A stretch of DNA of 64,000 nt from an uncultured Clostridia bacterium (GTDB lineage: Bacteria; Bacillota; Clostridia; Christensenellales; UBA1242), in assembly GCA_937893125.1 (NCBI GenBank), contig CALBHW010000037.1, positions 1 to 64,000 of the forward strand, read 5' to 3'. Below are positions 32,301 through 47,300 of this stretch, piece by piece. Numbering within the stretch: the first letter of the stretch is position 1; every line of letters starts with the position of its first letter. The position numbers and the translations under genes were made by a program. The notes below the pieces were generated by a model. That model saw nothing but the letters and a program-made list of their open reading frames with translations. It had not been told where the DNA came from and did no database searches.

Positions 32301-35300
32301 GCTATCTATGTTCTTGGCGTAACTATCGGCAACGCAGATTACAATGTTTTAATTGATGGCGGAAGTTTGTCAAACAACACTGCAACCTTTGGTGGTGCGG
32401 TGTGCATTGGGTCAACGGCATATTATGCAAGGCAATCACTGAGATTATCGGGTGGCGAAATTTTGGAAAATTCCGCAACATACGGCGGTGGTGTCTATGT
32501 GTTTAGGGGCGCTTACACATTGGCAAAAGGAAAGGTCGCAAATAACACGGCATCTTTTGGCGATAATATTTATGTAAATTATAACGGCACATTAAACATT
32601 TTAGGTGGTGAAGTGGGGTCGCCTGAAAATAACGGCACAATCTTTGTCGCTGGTCTAACTTACTCGACTTTTGGAAGAGTGTATTTTAGTGGTAGATATG
32701 ATGTAAAATCAAAAGTTTTACTTGCAAACGGTGCATATGTCACAGTCGAAGGCACGATTGACAAAAATAGTAGCGTTGTTATCTTAGAGCCAATAAAAGT
32801 ATCCAAAAATGTGGTTACTGGTACAAATTATCCAAGCGGAAAAGGCTCGTTAAAGGTTGTTCAATTTGAAAACACAATTGACGAAAGAATGTTTGATTTG
32901 ACTGATGATGTGAAAAATATCGGTGTAGACAGTTTTAGACTTAAACTCATCGACAATAATTTATACATTACAAAAGCGGTCTTTACTTTAAAAGTTTATA
33001 AGGAAAGTGGCGATTTTGAGATTGATAGCGCTCTTGGTGCAACAATTGACATTGATTTTGTGAGCGTCGAAGTGCCATACACGACTAATTTGCTTGAATT
33101 CCTAAGCGGTATTACCGCAACAAGAGAAAACAAGGATTTTGCTGGCTGGCTCTCGATTGAAAATGGCGCGAAAACGCCTTTGACTGCAGAAAGTACAATG
33201 CCATATAGCGACTATGAAGTTTATGCAAATTGGAGTGCAGACTATTATTTCTTAAAAGTCTATGTCAACGATTCTTATTCGCCAAGCGACACATATGCTC
33301 TTGTCAATGTCGCGGGGTTAAACTTGAATAGCGAAAGTAAGGAAAGTTATGCGGATGGAGTCATCACACTTAAAGTCTTTGTAGATAAAGACGACTCAAC
33401 ATTTGGTACGCAAGCACTGCAAAGAGTTATAAACAACCTTAGTAGAAACAACTATACAATCTTAGGCTTTGGCCTTTCTCAACTTATTGAAAACAATTTG
33501 GTTGTTTATACTGCGTCAAACTTCAATATGCCTGAAAAAGATTTGTCTCTCTATGTTTTGTGGGAAGGGAATTCTTACAACTTAACCATTGCGTCCGAGG
33601 ACGGAACGATTGAAAGAAAGACTTATACTTTGATTTTTGACCAATATTTCACACTTCCAGGCGAAGATGATTTTGTGAAAGATGGTTACACTCTTACTGG
33701 GTTTAGAGGTAGGTCTACAACATATGGCGTAAAAGAAAATGTGCTTAATTTAACAGACGCTACACTCTACGCAGTCTTTGAAGCAAACGAATATGTCATT
33801 AACTTTGCGTCTAATAACCAATCGGCGTACGGTCAAATTGAAAGCATTGTGGCAACCTACGATAAAGATGTCGCGCTTCTAGGCAATTCCTTTACTCTTC
33901 GCGGGTACACACAAATTGGCTGGAGTTTGGATAAATTAGCATTACCGACTGACACTGACAAAATAATTGCAATAAATGCGACTATTCGTAATTTAGCAAT
34001 GGGTGGTGAAGTGACTTTGTATGCTATTTGGGCACCAAATACCTACAACATTTCCTATCATTTGTCGGGTGCTGAAACATCCGATGTGGTCTTTACTGAG
34101 ACGGCAACTTATGATGACGAATTTACGCTTACTAAATTAAAAGATATGGGTGTGGTGTATAGTGCATCATACTATTTGGTTGGCTGGTCAATTAGACCTT
34201 ACATATATACGGATAGAGTTGAAGCAACTTTCACTGACGGTCAAAAGGTTTTCAACTTGATTGAAAGCGGAACAATTCATTTGTACGCAATTTTGGACGA
34301 AAAAGCGGTCAAAGTTTATGCAAATAATGGGTCATCCGACTTTGTTCTTGTAAAAACTAATGCACAAGGGAAAGCGGTCGTCCAAAAGAGCAACTTGTCG
34401 TCACTCAAACTTGACGGCTTTGAAGTGGGGCTTCTTTCTTCGTCGCCAAACATTTCAAGTGGCGAAACATACGAATTTACGGAAAACGGAATTTCGTTTG
34501 ACCTTATGGACGCAGAATCGGTTGTTGAATTGTATATCGGCTGGAAAGCGATGAGTTATACATTTGAATTCGTTGTCGCGGGCGAAAAATTTAGCGAATT
34601 TGGCTCACAAACGAAATCGGTCAAAGTTTTTGGCAACAACACATATTCGACATATTCCGATAATAATCAACTATTTATCTACACAAGTAATCTAGACAAC
34701 ATTTTAATCCATGGCTGGTCAGTTGACGAAAACACTTCGACACTTGATTTTAACCTTGGAACGAATGTCCAAGTTACAAACTCTCTTCTTGCTATCTTTG
34801 GAAAATTCCAAGACACAACAAAGAAAACTCTTAAAATTTATGCGGTTTTGGAAGATAGTTATGAACTAAGTTATGACTTAAATACAACATATAATGTTGC
34901 ATTTGCTAGTGCAACTGACATCGTGGCAAAGGGGAGTGTGACGACCCCAGTAACAAAGGTCGGGACGAAAGAAAAAATTAGGTTTAGTGATATTTCAAAC
35001 AATATTTGGGAAATTGCGGACTTAGAAAATAATGTTTACGCGTATTTTGCTGGTTGGGCACTTGAAAATACTGCAAGCGAACCTGAATACGCCGTAGGGC
35101 AAAACTATGAAGTCACATTTGTTGGAAAAGTGACCTTGTATGCAGTGTGGAAAGAGTATACAAATCCATTTATGTTTACCTATGAAGAATATAATGACGG
35201 CGTCTCAATTGTTGGCATAAGTAGTGCTTTTAATGGGACAGAGATTGTTCTTCCACGCCACGAAATACTAAATAATAATGGAACGCTTGTAAAAGGAAAA

Positions 35301-38300
35301 GATGTTTTAAAAATAGCACCTTTAACTTTCAGCGCGCATACAATTTCGGCAATTGATTTTGAATTTGCTACAAGTTTAGAGACAGTTAGCTCATTTGCAT
35401 TTAGAGATGTCTCGGGGCTTACAGTTTTAAGGAATTTGCCACAAAAAGCAAACTACGATGACGGTGCATTTGTGTCAAGCACCCTTCAAAAAGTTGTTTT
35501 TGAGGACTCAATAAATAGATATGATGTCGATAAATTAGGCAATGTTTACAAAGTCGACGAAAAAGCAACTCTTCTTGCACTTTTAGCGGGTAATTGTTTT
35601 GACGAAATGGCAATTGGCGGAATGGTAACTTTGCAAAATAGCGGAGCGGTAAAAGTTGAAGTTTTGAAACGCTATGCACTTTACTTGGCTAGAATTAACG
35701 CCCTAGATTTGTCGCAACTATCTAAAATTGAAAGCGGGGCTTTAGAAAATATTTCGGGACTTGAAACATTGACGGTTTCCTTTGTTGGCGAAAGTGCGGA
35801 AAACAAAAAGCCACTTAAAGAATGGTTCTCAGGTAGCGAAATTGTTTTGAAGAATGTTTATATCACAAAAGAGCAAGAAATTTCTTCAAACGCATTTAGC
35901 GGGCTAGCAACACTAGAATATGTAGAGTATTTAAGCGGAATTACTTTCATTGGGAATGAAGCCTTTAAAGACTGCATTAAATTATCATTCTTGCGTGGAA
36001 CGGGAAGTGCAAAAATTGATTTGTCGCAAGTTACAACTATCGGCGACAGTGCCTTTGAAAACTGCGCAAGTTTGACTGGAAGTGTAGATTTTACTCAAGT
36101 ATCGTCAATTGGAAAATATGCCTTCCTTGGAACAAACATTGAAGAAGTTGTTTTAACAAGGAAAACTTCTCAATTTGGCTACAACTTTAATTCTAGCCTA
36201 AGTATAGGCGAGTTTACGGCGTTTTATGGCGCGACAAGTTTAAAAAATGCTTATGTTTATTCGACAAATGCTCTTGACGCGGTCATAAATAACACAGGAA
36301 TTAAAGGTGGCGAAAACAAAATCGGCACAATCTATGTTGATGTCAATTTCTACACTGTCTTGACTCACCTTAGTGACATCACTAGACGCGACAACTATTT
36401 TAGTTACAACATCGTTGTCTATGATAGGATAGAACTTCTTGACGCTGACAATATCGTTGGATATTATGATGACCTTCAAGGCGCGATTGATAGCGCGAAA
36501 AATGGTCAAAAGATTGTTATAAAAACGGACATCGTCATTGAAGAAACAATAGAAATTAACAAAAATATTACAATTGTCGGCGGATTTAGAAAAGTTGACC
36601 CAAGCGACGAAAGTTACAAATATACACTTTCAAGGTCGTCTGTTACACTTACAATTGATGACGCGCTTACGGATAAAGTGGTCTTTGCAGTGACAGCAAA
36701 CGACGCTGAAATCGGGACAAAACTTGACATCGACGGCATTATCGACGCACAAATTGTTGTTTATTCGCTATTTACTAGGTCGGCAAGCGTAATTTCTCTA
36801 AATAATGGCGGACTTATACTTGGCGAAAACTTTGTGGCAAGTGGAATAACGGCAAACGAAAGCACTTATGGCGCGATTTTGAGCGTTAGAGAACATTCAA
36901 CTCTATTTATAAACGGCGCAACATTGACAAAAAATAGAGCGGGCTACGGCGGTGCAATTTATGTGCAAGATTCAAATGTTTCTATTACATCTTCAAACAT
37001 TTCAAACAACACGGCTGACGAAAATGGTGGGGCTATCTATGTTAAGGGCGCGGGTAGACTCGTAATTGAAAAATCTTCTAACCCAACTATTATGTCGCAC
37101 AACATAGCGGGTGCAAAAGGTGGCGCGATATTTATTTCGTCGACGATTGTGGACGCAAATTATGCGTCGACTCTTGATAACGGCAAAATTTTTGATAACG
37201 AAGCAACTCTTGGCGGTGCGATTTACATTGAAAGTGGACTTCTTGCAATTGCGGACGACAGTGTCACGATTTCAAACAACACGGCAATTTCGGGTGGTGC
37301 GTTATATGCTGAAAGTGGAACGATTTTACTTTCTTGTGGCGTTATAGGTGGCGTCGAAGCGTCTCCACTGGGGCTTGAAAACAAAGGTAATAGTGCAACT
37401 GAACAAGGTGGCGCAATTTATATCGGAAAAGAAGCAACTCTTAATATGGAAGGTGGCGAAGTGTCGTTAGGCAAGAGTAAACTTGGCTCTAACATATATA
37501 TTTCGTCAAATAAAACAAGCGAAATTTCATCAGGCACAATTGAAAGTGGATATATGGATGATTTGACAAACACGCGCGGTGGTGGAATTTATCTTGACAC
37601 TGGAACGCTTGTTTTGTTGGATAATGCAACGATTTCTAAAAATAAAGCGTATTTCGGTGGCGGAATTTTTGTTGGGCGCGGAACACTTCAAGTTAATTTC
37701 ATTTTAGAAGGCGCTGGAATAACTAACAACTTTGCAACATTTGGTGGTGGGCTTTATGTTGATAGCGGGATTGTTAGGTTGGTTGGTGCAAGACTTTCAC
37801 AAAACAAAGCTCAAAACGGTGGCGGAATTTATGCAAAAGGTGGCGAAATTTCGACAAGTTCAGTAAGTGAAAGCGTTATAGATGACAACTGGGCAATTTT
37901 GGGTGGTGGACTTTATATTTTAGGTCAAGCAAATGTTGACTTAAAGGCAACCACTATTTCAAATAATAAGGCAAAAGTAATTGACGGTGTTGAGTTAACA
38001 GATGAAAGCGAATTTAACGGCGCGGGTATCTATTTTGAAGACGGAAAACTTAGTTTGTACAATGTAAGTGTTTTAAGTAATAGCGCACAAACTTCTGGTG
38101 GTGGACTTTATGTTGGCACTCAAAAGTCGACTAAGTCATCAACCATTTCAATTAGCGGAAAGACAATTTTCACCCAAAATACGGCAAATGTAAGCGGTGG
38201 TGGACTTTATGTCGATAGGACGCTTAACATTCTTCAAGCGGAGTTCCTTGCTAACGGTCAAGTAGAAGGAATGCTTGGTGGCGCTATGTATGTTGGCAAA

Positions 38301-41300
38301 AATTCTGTCTTGACTCTTGATAATGTAAGAGTTTCGACGAAAAATAGTAGTGTAAATAACCAAACAATGGGCATTTACCTTGAAGAAGGCGGAAAATCTA
38401 ACGCGTTTATAGTTTCAAGCAAGACAGTAATTGACAAACAAAACACATTTGTTTATCTTAGCCACGGCTCAATTGTGAGAATCAACGAAAAAGGTTCAAA
38501 AGATAATCAAATCAAGTTGTATAGCGAAGACTTTAACAACATAAAAACAATGGACGACCGTGTTCGTGTGGCGGAGTTTACAAAGAGTGCGTACGCAATA
38601 TCGGGCAAGTTCTACGCAAGGTCAACAGCGTTCTTGCAAGAAAAAACGACAATTTACGCAGTTATTGCGACGGTTGTTGAAACAAAGAGAACAGGTAGCA
38701 CGGGTGACGCTGACCAAACGAATTACTCGACTTTGCGTGAAGCAATTTTGCAATGCGAAGATGACGCCCTTTTAAGCGTGTTTAGGACACAAACTGTTAC
38801 AAGTGCAATTTACATTCCAAGGAACAAAACAGCGACGGTTGTTGTAAACGACAATGAGTTTGAAAGCGTCTTAATTGAAAGGGCTGAAAGTTATCTAGGA
38901 TATATGTTTGTTGTTTATGGCACATTAAACCTTAATGACGGAAGGTCAACTACTCTTACAATTAACGGCAAAAATGTCACTGGTGGCGCGTCGGCGATGT
39001 TTGTTGGCGAAACAGGCACGCTAAATATCAACAAAAATGTTGAAATTGTTAATAACTATGCGTCAGCGGACAGGGGAACACTTGTTGAAAACTTGTCAAA
39101 AGGTGAAACTATTAGAATTGAAGATTCCAATTGTGGTGGCGCTATTTATATCCGTGGTGGTGTCGTCAATATGGCGTCTGGAAACCTCGTTAACAACTCG
39201 GCAAAAAATAGCGGTGGCGCAGTTTATGTCGCAAGCGGAACATTTACTATGACGGGTGGAAACATTGGCGAAGAAGGAAATGGAAATACTGCAACATATG
39301 GTGGCGGTATATCAGCAATTAGTGGTGAAGTCGTTTTGGACGGCGAAACTGTGATTGTTAAGTGCAACACTTCAGAATTTGGTGGTGGACTCTACATTGG
39401 AACGCAAGGTAAACTTCGTATTTTGAAAGCCACTATTCAAAATAACAGCGCAACAAATGGTGGCGGACTATACCTATCGTCGTCACTTAGTGGCGTAAGT
39501 TATGATGCGATGTTAGCAAAGGTAACTTATAACACAGCGACGGGTTATGGCGGTGGATTGTACATTAAAAGTGGCATTCTTGGTTCGACAAACTTAGAAT
39601 GGTTAAATGCTTCTATTGAAATTTCAAACAACTCCGCAACAAGTGGTGGCGGACTGTATGTGGTAAATAACGGTAGTGTCAACCTATACAAGGCTACAAT
39701 CTCAAATAACTATGCAACTTTGTCGGGCGCGGGCGGATATTTTGATAGTAAACTTACAAGCACATTCACAAACTCGACAATCTCTGATAATGGCAAAGAA
39801 AATGGGCTCGGCGGTGAAGTGACTGAGTTTGGTGGCGGATTGTACATTCTTGGCGGAACGGTCAACTTTAATAAGGACGGCGATTTCGTATCTGAAATTA
39901 AATCTAACTACGCGTTAAATGGCGCTGGTATTTATGTCACGAATGATGGTATTTTTGTAAGCACAGGCGAAGCAAGGATTTCAAGCAACATTGCAAGCGA
40001 AAACGGTGGCGGAATTTTTGTTAACTTAACAACAGGCAAAGTTGAACTTGTAGGAACAATTCTTTCACAAAATAAAGCGACTTTGAGTGGTGGCGGAATT
40101 TATGTGGAAAAAGGTAATTTAATATTTAGTTCCACTGCTGGTGAACACACGGAAGGCAACCTAGAAGAAAACTCTGCGGGCGAAAATGGCGGTGGACTGT
40201 ACATCGGTGGCGGACGCGTGACCTTAAATGACCTTATCATTCAAAAGAATAGAGTAAGTGACGGCTACGGTGGCGGAATGTATGTCGCTGGCGGAGAATA
40301 TGTTGATATGACTTCTTGTGTCATAGTTGACAACAAGGTTACAAAAGCGGGCGTTACTGACGGCTACGGCATTGCACTTAGTGGTGGGCTTTTAAGGCTC
40401 CTTGGGCGTAATGTTATTCATAACAACGCGACAATTTACAAGGAAAATGCAACTACAAATTCGCGCGAAGGCTCGATTTTGATTATGGGCGAAACAACCG
40501 ATACAAATGGCGTTATGCTTTCAGGTTACATTGATTCGCTTTATGACCAATTCTATTTGTTTAGCAAAAACAGTTATCTTTTGACCAATCTCGGAACAGG
40601 CAAAGAAGGCGTCGACGAGATTCTGAACAAAGAAAGCGCAAGCGGACTTAGCGTCAAAATTAAAGTTGGTCAAGGCTTAACTACGAAAAAAGCGTATGGT
40701 GACAAGGCTGTCAAATTTAGTAGTGCTGACGGCGCGAAAAAGTATCTTGACCAAAAATGGTTTGAAATTCCTATTGAAAGTGGAATGATTTTGGCGTCAA
40801 TTATTGAGGACGGAAGAAGTTACATTGTTGTTGAAAGACAATATTTCCAAGTCTTTGCATACAAAGAAGGCGACAAAATAAATGTACTTGGCGCATATAT
40901 GGAACTTCAAGAAGCGCTTAATAACTTAGCGCAACTCAAAGACAAAACGGATAGAGGCTATCTCATCATTGCAAATTATGGTGCGGACACCTACTACATT
41001 AAAAATATAATAAATATTTCATCTACAACTGTTGGCGATGTGGGAAATATGCCTATTACAATCACTTCAAATCAAAGAAACTTAAACATTGCAAGAAATG
41101 GCGAGTTTAAGGACTATATGTTTGTAATTGAAAGTGGATATGAAGTAATACTTGGTGCGAACATAGAAAATTTCAGTGATGTATATGATATCTATTCTCT
41201 TGATTTTGTGGAAGACAGTTTAAGACCTTATTTGACCTTGAAAGGTTCAAGTGATAGCGAAAGTGGACTTATTAAAAATTCAGGAAAATTAACCCTTAGT

Positions 41301-44300
41301 TACGCTTCAAAACTTACAAATGAAACAACGACTCGTGACGGCGCGGGCGTACTAAGCGAAGGTGAACTTATTTTAAGCGGTGGCGTAATAAGTGAAAATA
41401 GAGCAACAAACGGTGGCGCAATTTATGTTAAATCTGGCACATTTACAATGGTCGACGGCTCAGTTTATTTGAATACTGCAACGAATGGTGGCGCGATATA
41501 CGTTGGAAAGAACGGCGTTGCGACAATTGAAAAGGGTGAAATCGGAAGTTCAATTGTAAGCAGGGCTAATACAGCTGTAAACGGTGGCGGAATTTATGTC
41601 GGTGGCGGAAAACTTGAAATAAAGGGCGTTCAATTACTAAACAACAAAGCGACGAATGGTGGCGCGATGTTTATTGCTCCTGAAATTGTCGAAAGTGTGT
41701 CCTATCACCCAGAAGTTAAGATAAGTAGCAAAAAAGTTTTGGGAACGGACTCTGTTTTGATTGCAAATAACAGTGCTGATAATTACGGCGGAGCGATTTA
41801 TGTTGAAGATAATTACAACACGGAAACAGATGATAAGACCCTCACAATTGACGGCGGAATTATTCAATACAACAAAGCAAAAGCGGGCGGGGCAATATTT
41901 ATTGCGACCGTTCACGGCACGGCGGATGAAAAGTCGTACACTGGGGCACTTAAATTCTCCGAGTCAGGCACGAAAAGGAAAGTTTATGGCGTAAATGTCT
42001 CTATTTTAAGTGGAACAATTTTTGGAAATAGTGCTAATCGTGACCAAGGTCACGAAGAAGATACTCTAAAGGTAAAATCTGGTGACGGCGGACAAATTTA
42101 CGCATTTGGTGGCAACCTAGTAGTACAAGGTGGCGACATAACTGGAACTGGCGCGTATCTTGCTATCGACGGTGGTGCAATTTACCTAAACGACTCCAAA
42201 GCGACCATTTATGGCGGTGAGATTAAGAGTAACAAGGTTTCGAACAACGCGGGCGCAATTTATGTTGATAAAAATTCGTCGTTAACACTTGACGGCGACG
42301 AGACGGGAGTGTATATAACTTCAAACAGTGCATACGCAAATGGTGGCGCGATTTATCAAGAAAAAGGCGAAGTTGAAACAAAAGTTATTAGCGGTGGCGA
42401 AACGGTGACCGAAAAAGTCATTACAAGTGGTGTTATAAGGATAATCGCGGTGACACTTCGCGCAAACGAAGTCGAAACGGGAAATGGAAAAGGTGTTTAT
42501 GTTAACACAATTGGCAAAGATTTCATTATCGGGCGCGGAAAAACGGACGACGGGATTGAAATGTTGTCTAATAATTTGACGATTTCCGACGAGTTGTATC
42601 TTGCAAATAAGAGCATTGTCTATGTTGACGGACTATACAATCCAAGTTACATTAGAACAAACAAAACAATTCCACTTAGAATTGGATTTAGGTCAAACGA
42701 CTACGTAAATAGTGACGGCAGTCGAAATATCGTTGCGGAATACACAAACGAAATTACGGGTTCAGCAATTTTTGAGTCTGTTGACGCGGGACTTTTCTCT
42801 GGTATAGGATTTGACGGGCAAGATTGTATGTTCTGCATTGTAGACAAATACAAGGTTGCGGTCGGAAAGGCAAACTTTGCAGTAAAATATGGCACTGGCG
42901 CTATAAAATATTTCGAAAGTTTTAGAAATGCTTTGTACAGCGTGCGTGTGGATGCTGAAAATCCAAATATTTCGACGGCAACAGTTTACTACTTGGTTGA
43001 CGACATCGAAAAATATGTCATTAACGAAGAAATAACTTTGACGGACGGCGTTGAAACTACGGTGACATCTGGTGTTCTTATCAAAAATGATGACGGTTCA
43101 AAGACTGTTAGCAAAATTGAAAAACGACTTGAAATGAAGGTCAAAACTATTGGCGGAAGTTTAATTACGATTAAGGCAAACGACGATGACGATTCGAAGG
43201 CTCCAAATATAACATTTGAAAATATTACGATTTCGGGTGCGGAAAGACCTACAAATCCAAAGGCGTTTAACTTGTTTGCGCTTCACAGTGGAACATTGAC
43301 GCTACAAGATACAATTCTTTCTAGCATTTATAGTAGCGCGCAAGGTGGCGTAGTGAAGGTTCTTGGCGGAAATCTTGTAATGAGTTCGACAAAAGAAGTC
43401 GGAACACAAATTACGGGTAGCAAGTCAAGTGACGGCGTTTTGTTTGTCTCAAACGGAACAGTTAAAATAATGGGTGCTAACGAAACTTCACAAGTTCAAT
43501 TTATTGGAAATACGACTTCTTATGGCGCGTTGTATGTTGAGTCGGGCGAAGTCGAAGCGGAATATGTCACATTTAGTGGAAATATTGCAGACTTTGGTGG
43601 AGCGGTGTATCTAGCAAAACGCGAAACGAAAGACGGTGAGGAAGTTGCATTTAAAGTCTCGTTTAAGAATGCGACATTCGAAGAAAACAGCGCAAAACAA
43701 AATGGTGGCGCAGTTTATGTGTCGAGTGTTTCTAGTGCAACATTTGAAAATGCAGAATTTATAAAGAACTCTGCATCTGGCAACGGCGGTGCGTTGTATC
43801 TAGAAAACGATGTCAAATTTAGTGACACGAACATTTCAAACGGCAACGCAAATTACGGTGGCGGAATCTATATGACGAGCGACGCGGACAGTTTAAGTGG
43901 TGTCACAATGTTAGGGAATAGAGCGGTTTATGGCGGTGGTTTGGCGGTTGTTAGCGTAAATGAAGGTTTAACCGTGTCAATTTACAATGCTACATTAAAC
44001 GGCAATAAACTTAAAGCAAACGCTGAAAATGCTTCATATGGTGCAAATGTGTATATTGCAAATTCAACTTGCAACTTTGGCGCGAACGTCGTAATCCAAA
44101 ACGGCACAAGAATGGACGGAAATAGAAATGACGCTCTTGGCGGTGGCGTGTATATGACGGCGAGTACGCTTGTAGTTGACGGCGCTGGAACCATTATCGA
44201 AGGAAACAAAGCGACAAATGGTGGCGGTATTTATGCGGACACGGGAAGTGTTTTGACTATCTATAACGCTTCAATTTCTGGTAACGATGTCGAAAGTGGT

Positions 44301-47300
44301 CTTGGTGGTGGAATTTACTTTAATGGTGAAAAACTTAATGTGGATAAGGGCGCGGAAATTGGGAAATCAGACAACGGAAACAAAGCGCGTCTAGGTGCTG
44401 GCGTTTACATCGCAAGCGGAAATGTTGTTGTTGGGAACATAGATGCATCTGGCTCTGGAGAAGCAACGATTGGTTATAACATAGCAAGCGAAAATGGTGG
44501 TGGCGTTTACTTTGAAACGGGCAACCTTACAATTGCAGGTTATGCTTACATTGTTGGAAATAAAGCATCAAAGAGCGGTGGCGGTGTGTACGCGACTCAA
44601 TCTTTCAAGATGACTGGTGGAGAAATCGGAACAACTGAATCTACAGATAATGCAAACACGGCTTCGTTTGGTGGCGGTGTTTATGTGGAAAGTGGCTTTA
44701 CATTTATGGCGGGTTCAATTGCTGGAAACAAAGCAAACGCGACAAGAAGCGTCGGCGAATCAATAAATGGTATGGGTGGCGGTGTTTATGTTTTAAGTGG
44801 CACATTTAGTATGGGCGAAGCTACTGATAGGCCTAGTGGAAACCCAACAATCGACTCTAACACGGCAAGGCTCGGTGGCGGAATTTATGTCAATAGTGAT
44901 GGAAAGAGTGTCAATACAAGTGACACGCCAAATGTTAATTTGTATAAAGGTTCTCTAATTAACAACACTGCGGACTACAAGTACACAGAAGCTATCGGCG
45001 AAAAAGAAGTTGAATTCCACGAAGGTAGTGGTGGCGGACTTTACATCTCTTATAGGTCAGAAAGTGACGAAGGGAATTCCGTTTGTATAGGGTACAACGA
45101 AGGGAAAACTGAAAATATTGTAATCTCTGGCAACATTGCATATGACGACGGCGGTGCGATTTACTCGGGTGCTTCACTTAAAATTATGAACACAAAAGTA
45201 GGTGCTGGTGATTCTGCGGTCGGTGCGCGTAGCAAGAGTTCAAACTATGCGGGTAGTCGCGGTGGTGGAATTTATGTCGCGGGTGGCAAGTTGCAAATGA
45301 GTGATTCTACAATTTACAACAGCGTTGCACCTTATGGTGGCGGACTCTATATAAGTAATCTTGACAACCCAAATAGTGAAGGCAACAAAAACTTCATTGA
45401 AGGTGTTACATTTGATAAGAACACTGCTGGAAAGACGAAAGATTTTGAACGCAAAGAAGGTACCTCTTCAATTATTGCAGGTGATTACCACGGCGGTGCA
45501 ATGTATCTTGCAAATGGACCTTTGACATTTAATGGCGTCACATTTACAAGTAATCAAGCGACCTATGGTGGCGGAATGTACATCAATAGAAGCGGGACGT
45601 CGGAATTTAAGATTACAAATTCAAAATTCGAAGGAAATAAAGCGGTTGCTTCAAGTAAAGACGAAGAGCCTAGCGGTTTTGGTGGCGCTATCCACATTCA
45701 AAACGGAAATGTTAGAATTACATCTTCTTTGTTTGGTCAAGATATCAATAACAAAGGTCAAAAAATCGGCAATCCAAATACCGCTAACTATGGTGGCGCG
45801 ATTTCGTTAAAACAAGGCACTTTGCTTATTGGTGAAATTGTAAGCGGAACAGAAGGTAGCGTTGACACTAAGAATGTTACATTTAGGTCAAATACTGCAT
45901 CAATAGACGGTGGAGCGTTGTACCTTGACGGCACATCTGGTAGACAAAGTTCAAAGACTATTCTCAATAATGTTTTGTTTGACGGCAATACAGCAACAAG
46001 TGGCAAGGGCGGTGCAATTGCTTCATATTCGTACTTTGAAGTAAATAGCACAACATTTGCGTCAAATAGAGCAAGCAATGGTGGTGCTGTTTATGTTGGA
46101 GCACAAGGCACATATGATGAGGCAGGGAAAAGTTACACAGACCTTAGAAAAGGCGAAGGACATTTTAAAACGGGCATAATGACTGGAAACTCTGCAACAA
46201 ATGGTGGCGCTATATATGTTGATGATTTATATAAAGACGAAGCAGGTTTGATTTTAAAACACAAAAAGTCGCCAGATTACATTCAAGAATTGGCAAGCAG
46301 AACAAGCAATTCGGGTAATGATGGATTTGTTACTTATGTTGTAATTTCAGAAGGCTTTGGTAGTACGCAAGAGAAAGACCCACGCATAGCAATTTATGGA
46401 AACCGTGCAGACAAAAATGGTGGCGCGATATATGCAAATAATGGGGTTGTTAACAATTCGACTAATATTGTAAATAACTCGGCGAAACAAAATGGTGGCG
46501 GACTTGCAATTATGAGTGCATATTTCATTCAAGAAAAGGGTGCAATAAGCAACAATACTGCAAGTAATGGCGGTGGCGTCTATATGGATAAAGTGGAAGA
46601 AAAGGACTCCTCAAACGCCACAAAGACATATTATGGCGTTTTAAGCCTTAATACATCGTCGTGCGAAGTTTCAAACAATAATGCAGAGAAAATTGAAAAA
46701 GATACGGAGAACAAAACTGGATACGGTGGCGGAATTTTCGGCGCTGGAAAGCTTGCTGGTAGTGGATTTATTCAAAATAACACGGCAACAAACGGTGGCG
46801 GACTTGCAACAAATGGCAACTTCGACGCAAGTGAGTTTATTGGCACAATTGGTATTAACTCGTATGAAAATGAATATTCAAGCTGGCTCGCGATTGAAAC
46901 TGCAAGTAACAAAAGTACGACTTATACTTACGAGTACTCAAATGGTGAAAAAGTCACACTTCCACTATTTAGCAACAATGCAACAAATGGTGGTGCTATC
47001 TATGTTTCAGTTGGAGATGTAACATTTGGTGGAAGTATTTTAGGTAACTATGCTACAAACGGTGGCGGTGTATATATCGCGTCAGGAACATTTGCTTTTG
47101 GACTTGAAAGTCGAGCAATGTACATTGCAAGAAACTATGCTACAAATGGTGGTGGCGTGTATATGGCTGGCGGAAAGTTTACACTAAACAAAGGCTCAGT
47201 CATCGGTTCGACAAAAGTAAACAGTAGCAATTCTGATGAAATGATGAATGCACCAGCGCCTAATATCGCACGAGACAGCGGTGGTGGAATTTATGCAATA

